From Guptibacillus hwajinpoensis (lineage in GTDB: Bacteria; Bacillota; Bacilli; Bacillales; Guptibacillaceae), in NCBI RefSeq assembly GCF_029277305.1, contig NZ_CP119526.1: DNA of 64,000 nucleotides. The stretch is one strand, 5' to 3'. The notes under the pieces are model-generated. The model searched no databases, was not told where the DNA came from, and saw nothing but the letters and a program-made list of their open reading frames with translations. A program made the position numbers and the translations under genes. Shown piece by piece: positions 59,767 through 64,000 of the stretch (within the stretch, counting starts at the first letter, position 1; the number at the start of each line of letters is the position of its first letter).

Positions 59767-61122
59767 ATGATGATTACCGAGGAGAAAGTGACCAACCACA
59801 TACTACTACAGCAACAGGAGCATCGAGAATCCAATGCTCGTTCCTATCCGAGAAGAATACCTATTGCGATTGATCAAGCTGAAGGAATTTTCGTAACAGA
59901 TATGGAGGGTAAACGATACATTGATTGCCTAGCAGGAGCCGGTACTCTTGCGCTAGGACACAATCACCCCGTCTTAATCCAAGCCATGCAGCAGGTTATT
60001 CATAATAAACGACCATTACATACATTGGATCTAACAACACCGGTTAAAGAGGAATTTGTAAATGAAATCTTCTCAAGTTTACCTGGTGGGTTTGCCGACC
60101 GAGCCAAAATTCAGTTCTGTGGACCAACAGGTGGAGATGCAATTGAAGCAGCGCTTAAACTAGTGAAAACGGCGACAGGTAGAAGCTCCATCTTAACGTT
60201 TCAGGGAGGCTATCATGGATCGACACATGGAACAATGGCAATCAGCGGGAACCTAGCTCCTAAAGAACGAGTTCAAGGTCTTATGCCTGATACACATTTC
60301 CTTCCGTATCCATACGCATACCGATGCCCTTATGGGGTTGGGGAGGAAGGACACAAACTATCAAGTACATATATTGAGAACTTACTAGATGACCCTGAAA
60401 GTGGTATTCTCCCTCCTGCAGCTATGATTCTTGAAGTTGTACAGGGAGAAGGTGGTTCTGTTCCAGCACCGATCGAATGGCTTAAAGAAATGAGACGCAT
60501 AACTGAAGAACGAGGCATCCCACTGATCATAGATGAAATTCAAACAGGAATCGGCCGAACTGGTAAACTGTTTGCATTTGAACACGCAAGCATTACACCA
60601 GACGTTATCGTTCTTTCTAAAGCAATCGGTGGCAGTCTTCCTCTTTCTGTGGTTATTTACGATAAAAAGCTAGACAAGTGGAATCCAGGTGCGCACATCG
60701 GAACGTTTAGAGGAAATCAAATGGCAATGGCAGCTGGAACAGCTTCTCTTAAATTCATTAAAGAAAACCGACTGTATGAGCATGCTGAAAAAATGGGATC
60801 AAAATTCTTATCCGCATTATCTTCATTTGCAGAAGACTTTCCTGAAATAGGAGATGTAAGGGGAAGAGGGTTAATGCTAGGTGTTGAAATGGTGGATTCG
60901 ATGAAACCAGCAACGAAAACTGGCGGACTTCCTGCAAACCCAGCATTAGCAAGTCTCGTTCAACGAGAATGCTTTGAGAGAGGGTTGATTTTAGAAGTAG
61001 GAGGTCGTCACGGGAGTGTCATCCGTATTCTTCCACCGCTTATTATTACAGAAAACCAAGTAGAGGAAGTTATTACGATTATCAAAAGTGCTATTCAAGC
61101 GGCTATAGGAGAAATAGGATGA
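59767..61122 (+). CDS. Diaminobutyrate-2-oxoglutarate aminotransferase
   Basis: Class III PLP aminotransferase of 451 residues making L-2,4-diaminobutyrate from aspartate semialdehyde. Signature: FQGGYHGSTHGTMAISGN, LIIDEIQTGIGRTGK and the PLP Lys in LSKAIGGSLPLSV. Its partner decarboxylase overlaps its stop by 4 bases, making the pair that produces 1,3-diaminopropane for hydroxamate-type siderophores (schizokinen or rhizobactin class). Strong AAAAAGGAG and a Fur-box cluster precede it. Confidence 0.93.
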   Translation: MMITEEKVTNHILLQQQEHRESNARSYPRRIPIAIDQAEGIFVTDMEGKRYIDCLAGAGTLALGHNHPVLIQAMQQVIHNKRPLHTLDLTTPVKEEFVNEIFSSLPGGFADRAKIQFCGPTGGDAIEAALKLVKTATGRSSILTFQGGYHGSTHGTMAISGNLAPKERVQGLMPDTHFLPYPYAYRCPYGVGEEGHKLSSTYIENLLDDPESGILPPAAMILEVVQGEGGSVPAPIEWLKEMRRITEERGIPLIIDEIQTGIGRTGKLFAFEHASITPDVIVLSKAIGGSLPLSVVIYDKKLDKWNPGAHIGTFRGNQMAMAAGTASLKFIKENRLYEHAEKMGSKFLSALSSFAEDFPEIGDVRGRGLMLGVEMVDSMKPATKTGGLPANPALASLVQRECFERGLILEVGGRHGSVIRILPPLIITENQVEEVITIIKSAIQAAIGEIG

Positions 61123-62603
61123 ACACAACGATTAAAGCAAATCCGTTTGATACAACAATTTTAAATAATGGTGTTGGATCAAGAGAGCTGAGGGACCAGC
61201 TCCTCAAAGCGACAGAAACATTGATCAGCTCGTTACAAAGCTCTGAACATCCATACAGCGGAAAAGCACCTGAAGAAGTTGAAAGTGAGATTCGTCAGCT
61301 TGTTACATTCCGAGAAGATCAAACTTCCTTTTCGGATGTAATAGATGACCTCAACAAAACGGTGATAGACAATAGCCTGTTTATTTCAAACGAAAAAAGC
61401 ATCGCCCACCTACACTGTCCCCCACTTATTCCGGCTGTGGTGGGTGAGCTCTTGATCGGAGCTATGAATCAATCGTTAGATTCATGGGATCAAAGTCCCT
61501 CCGCTACGTTTATGGATCAGGAAATGATCCAATGGCTCACAAGTCAGTTCGGGTACAGCGAAGCATCAGATGGTGTTTTCACTAGTGGCGGGACACAGTC
61601 AAACTATATGTCGGTGTTATTAGCAAGAGACGATTACTGCAAAAAACAATGGGATTATGATGTGAAACAGAGCGGATTACCGGCGCAATTCAATCGAATG
61701 AGAATTCTTTGTTCTGAGAGCGCTCACTTTACAGTGAAAAAATCAGCTGCACAGCTAGGATTAGGCGAAAACGCTGTAATAACCGTTCAAACCGATGAAA
61801 ACCATCGCATGTCGCTTTCTCATTTACGCTCAAAGATCGCTGAGATGAAGTCGGAAGGTTTAGTTCCTTTCCTAATCGTAGGAACGTGTGGAACAACGGA
61901 TTTTGGTAGCATCGATCCCATACAGGAACTAGCGGTCATCGCTAAAGAAGAGAATATATGGCTACACATAGACGCTGCCTTTGGAGGTGCACTCATTCTT
62001 TCTCATTCTCATCGAGAGAAATTGAATGGCATTCATCAAGCAAACTCTATCACAGTCGATTTCCATAAACTTTTCTATCAACCGATCTCGTGCGGAGCGT
62101 TTCTCTTGAAGAATGGTAAGCACTTTAACTTGATGAATCATGTTGCAGATTATTTAAATCCAGAAGAGGATCGCGATGAGGGAATTCTAAATCTTGTTTC
62201 CAAATCAACGCAAACGACACGGCGTTTCGATTCTTTAAAGCTCTATCTTTCTCTTAAAACGATTGGAACGAACCTTTTTGCAAGGTTGATTGACTCTACT
62301 TTTGAGCTAGCAACTGACGTAGCTGATTACCTTAGTGAGCAAAATGATTTCGAGGTGCTAACGAAAGAACCCGAACTAAATACAGTCGTCTTTCGATATG
62401 TTAGTGATCAAGAAATAAACCAAGTGAATCGTAATATACAGCAGGAGCTGTATCACTCATATGCAGCAATTGCGAAAACGACGATAGATGGAAAGAACTA
62501 CTTAAAATTCACGATGTTAAACCCGCGGACGACACTTAAGGATGTCATAGACATTATAGATCGGATCCGAGTTCTAGGTGAGAAATGGAGGAAACACGTT
62601 TGA
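61119..62603 (+). CDS. L-2,4-diaminobutyrate decarboxylase (PLP group II)
   Basis: Group II PLP decarboxylase of 494 residues. Family pattern: TSGGTQSNYMSVLLAR, GTCGTTDFGSIDPI, LHIDAAFGGALILS and the PLP Lys in SITVDFHKLFYQPISCGAF. With the aminotransferase it yields 1,3-diaminopropane. The stop TGA overlaps the TTG start of the siderophore synthetase. Cytoplasmic. Confidence 0.93.
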   Translation: MNTTIKANPFDTTILNNGVGSRELRDQLLKATETLISSLQSSEHPYSGKAPEEVESEIRQLVTFREDQTSFSDVIDDLNKTVIDNSLFISNEKSIAHLHCPPLIPAVVGELLIGAMNQSLDSWDQSPSATFMDQEMIQWLTSQFGYSEASDGVFTSGGTQSNYMSVLLARDDYCKKQWDYDVKQSGLPAQFNRMRILCSESAHFTVKKSAAQLGLGENAVITVQTDENHRMSLSHLRSKIAEMKSEGLVPFLIVGTCGTTDFGSIDPIQELAVIAKEENIWLHIDAAFGGALILSHSHREKLNGIHQANSITVDFHKLFYQPISCGAFLLKNGKHFNLMNHVADYLNPEEDRDEGILNLVSKSTQTTRRFDSLKLYLSLKTIGTNLFARLIDSTFELATDVADYLSEQNDFEVLTKEPELNTVVFRYVSDQEINQVNRNIQQELYHSYAAIAKTTIDGKNYLKFTMLNPRTTLKDVIDIIDRIRVLGEKWRKHV

Positions 62604-64000
62604 AGCATGCAAAGGATTTTGCTGAACGCGCAACGATGCAAAGCTTTTTAAATTGTTATTTAAGAGAAACAGCTCATTTTCATAAAATAATCGCCCGCAA
62701 TGAGTCATTAGCTTCTTATGAGAACATCATCTCAAGTCCATTACCAAGGCAAGGGATGGAGCTAATTATCCCGATTAAGTACTGGTCCATGACAGGTAGG
62801 CATTTGTTTCACTTCCCGATGTATTACAAAGTGGCGAATGGCGCATTGTTACCGCTTGATTATGTGACATTGACTACATTGATTACTAAGGAAATTCTCC
62901 TCGATCAAAATAGAAGTGGCGCGGAAGACGAGCTTATCATGCGTGTAATGTTAAGCAAACAAGCCATTGAAGCTTCATTAATTGAACGTGAAACAGATAG
63001 TGAAGCATTAAGTGAGGGAGAATTTGAGTTTATTGATACAGAACAATCATTGCTACTAGGTCACCTGTTACACCCAACACCGAAAAGCAAGCAGGGATTA
63101 AGTGATCGAGACAATGAAAAGTATTCACCTGAATGGAAAGGGAGCTTCCAACTTCATTACTTTAGCGCTCATCCATCAATCGTGATAGAGGATTCTAATT
63201 TAGATCTTGATGCAAGTGACATTATTAAGCAGGAACTTAAACAGGATACTGGAGTTGATCAAGAATGGTTGGAACAATTCGATCATCTTGTCTTGATTCC
63301 AGTCCATCCGCTTCAAGCTATGAACCTTCTAGAACAAGAAGATGTACAAGATCTTCTGCTTCATGGTGATCTTCAATACATTGGTCCTGTTGGAAAACCA
63401 TTTGCAGCAACATCTTCGTTCCGAACCGTATACAACCAAGATTCCAAATACATGTACAAGTTTTCTGTTCCGATTAAAATCACGAACTCTCTACGTATTA
63501 ATCAACAGAAAGAGCTAGATCGTGGAGTTGAAGTGTCACGTTTGCTGTCAACTTCGTTTGGTACAGAATTGAATTCTCGTTTTCCCGGATTTGAAATCAT
63601 GCAGGACCCAGCTTACGTAAACATTGAACGTGTAAAAGGATTTGAAACCGTCATTCGCGAGAATCCTTTCTATCCTAGAAGTAGCCAGTCGACGTGTATC
63701 GCTGCACTCTGCCAAGATCACGCTTTTGGAGGGAAATCCAGGCTATCTTCTATTATCCATTCCATCGCGCGGAGAGAAAGACGCTCGTTGGAATTGGTAA
63801 GTCGTGACTGGTTTGAGAAGTATCTTGATCTCACTTTAGAGCCCATGCTTTGGCTTCATCACAAGTATGGATTATCACTAGAAGCTCACCAACAAAACTC
63901 GGTCGTTACATTAGAAGAAGGCTATCCGAAGCATTTCTATTATCGTGATAATCAAGGCTACTATTTCAGCGAGTCGAAAGCATCTGCTTTAAAAGCGCAC
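62600..64000 (+). CDS. IucA/IucC-family NIS siderophore synthetase (partial, runs off the window)
   Basis: ATP-dependent synthetase of NRPS-independent siderophore assembly, joining citrate-like acids to amines. The frame is open from TTG 62600 (overlapping the decarboxylase stop; GGAGGAAAC upstream) through base 64000, so 467 residues are seen and the C-terminus is missing. Family landmarks: LIPVHPLQ, ATSSFRTVYN, KFSVPIKITNSLRIN (fatty loop region) and LSLEAHQQNSVV. A Lys/His-rich ATP site is spread over these. Product class fits schizokinen or rhizobactin-like compounds; the exact one cannot be told. Confidence 0.92.
   Translation, partial: MKHAKDFAERATMQSFLNCYLRETAHFHKIIARNESLASYENIISSPLPRQGMELIIPIKYWSMTGRHLFHFPMYYKVANGALLPLDYVTLTTLITKEILLDQNRSGAEDELIMRVMLSKQAIEASLIERETDSEALSEGEFEFIDTEQSLLLGHLLHPTPKSKQGLSDRDNEKYSPEWKGSFQLHYFSAHPSIVIEDSNLDLDASDIIKQELKQDTGVDQEWLEQFDHLVLIPVHPLQAMNLLEQEDVQDLLLHGDLQYIGPVGKPFAATSSFRTVYNQDSKYMYKFSVPIKITNSLRINQQKELDRGVEVSRLLSTSFGTELNSRFPGFEIMQDPAYVNIERVKGFETVIRENPFYPRSSQSTCIAALCQDHAFGGKSRLSSIIHSIARRERRSLELVSRDWFEKYLDLTLEPMLWLHHKYGLSLEAHQQNSVVTLEEGYPKHFYYRDNQGYYFSESKASALKAH

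Overview
The window is a continuous stretch of low-to-moderate GC, Gram-positive (Bacillales, probably Bacillaceae) chromosome. Support for this: strong AGGAGG-type ribosome sites, frequent GTG/TTG starts, lutABC-type lactate genes, an xpt-pbuX operon behind a guanine riboswitch, an S-box (SAM) riboswitch, intrinsic terminators with T-tracts, and many proteins of familiar Bacillus type. The species cannot be named from sequence alone. No insertion sequence, prophage, CRISPR array, rRNA or tRNA was seen.

Layout. (1) 1-5.7 kb: tail of an acyl-CoA dehydrogenase plus thiolase, a GNAT acetyltransferase, a flavin amine oxidase, a repetitive DUF6944-like protein, an SRPBCC protein, and an OsmC-family gene interrupted by one in-frame TGA exactly at the catalytic cysteine and followed by a SECIS-like hairpin. 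This is a strong selenoprotein candidate. (2) 5.9-20.6 kb: two-carbon and three-carbon hydroxyacid metabolism: GntR regulator, lutABC (L-lactate oxidation), LysR regulator divergent from malate synthase G, second GntR regulator, three-subunit glycolate oxidase (glcE-like, glcF, glcD), an FAH-family hydrolase and a lactate/glycolate permease. (3) 20.8-45.4 kb: a large polysaccharide-utilisation locus. A secreted modular lyase, a cytoplasmic heparinase-II/III-like lyase and a GH88 unsaturated glucuronyl hydrolase would release unsaturated uronate plus an N-acetylhexosamine. KduI and KduD take the uronate. A ROK kinase, NagA-type deacetylase, AgaS-like SIS enzyme, PfkB kinase and class II aldolase form a complete hexosamine-to-triose route of tagatose type. 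Two ABC permeases, a YesL-like protein, an AraC and a GntR regulator, and three enzymes of unclear role (FAD oxidoreductase, Gfo/Idh oxidoreductase, DUF4091 protein) complete it. A uronate/GalNAc glycosaminoglycan (chondroitin-like) is the best guess, with no sulfatase present. (4) 45.5-49.2 kb: xpt-pbuX purine salvage, an LLM flavin monooxygenase and a small protein. (5) 49.3-51.2 kb: the solute-binding lipoprotein of the sugar ABC system, separated from its permeases but carrying both regulatory motifs seen in the main locus. (6) 51.4-59.5 kb: housekeeping and small genes, including RlmN, a CPBP protease, an S-box-controlled homocysteine methyltransferase and MurB. (7) 59.7-64 kb: start of a Fur-controlled NRPS-independent siderophore operon (diaminobutyrate aminotransferase, decarboxylase, IucA/IucC synthetase), which runs off the end.

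Most notable: the OsmC UGA/SECIS pair; two repeated regulatory motifs tying together dispersed sugar genes; and a DUF4091 gene that appears to start with AUU.
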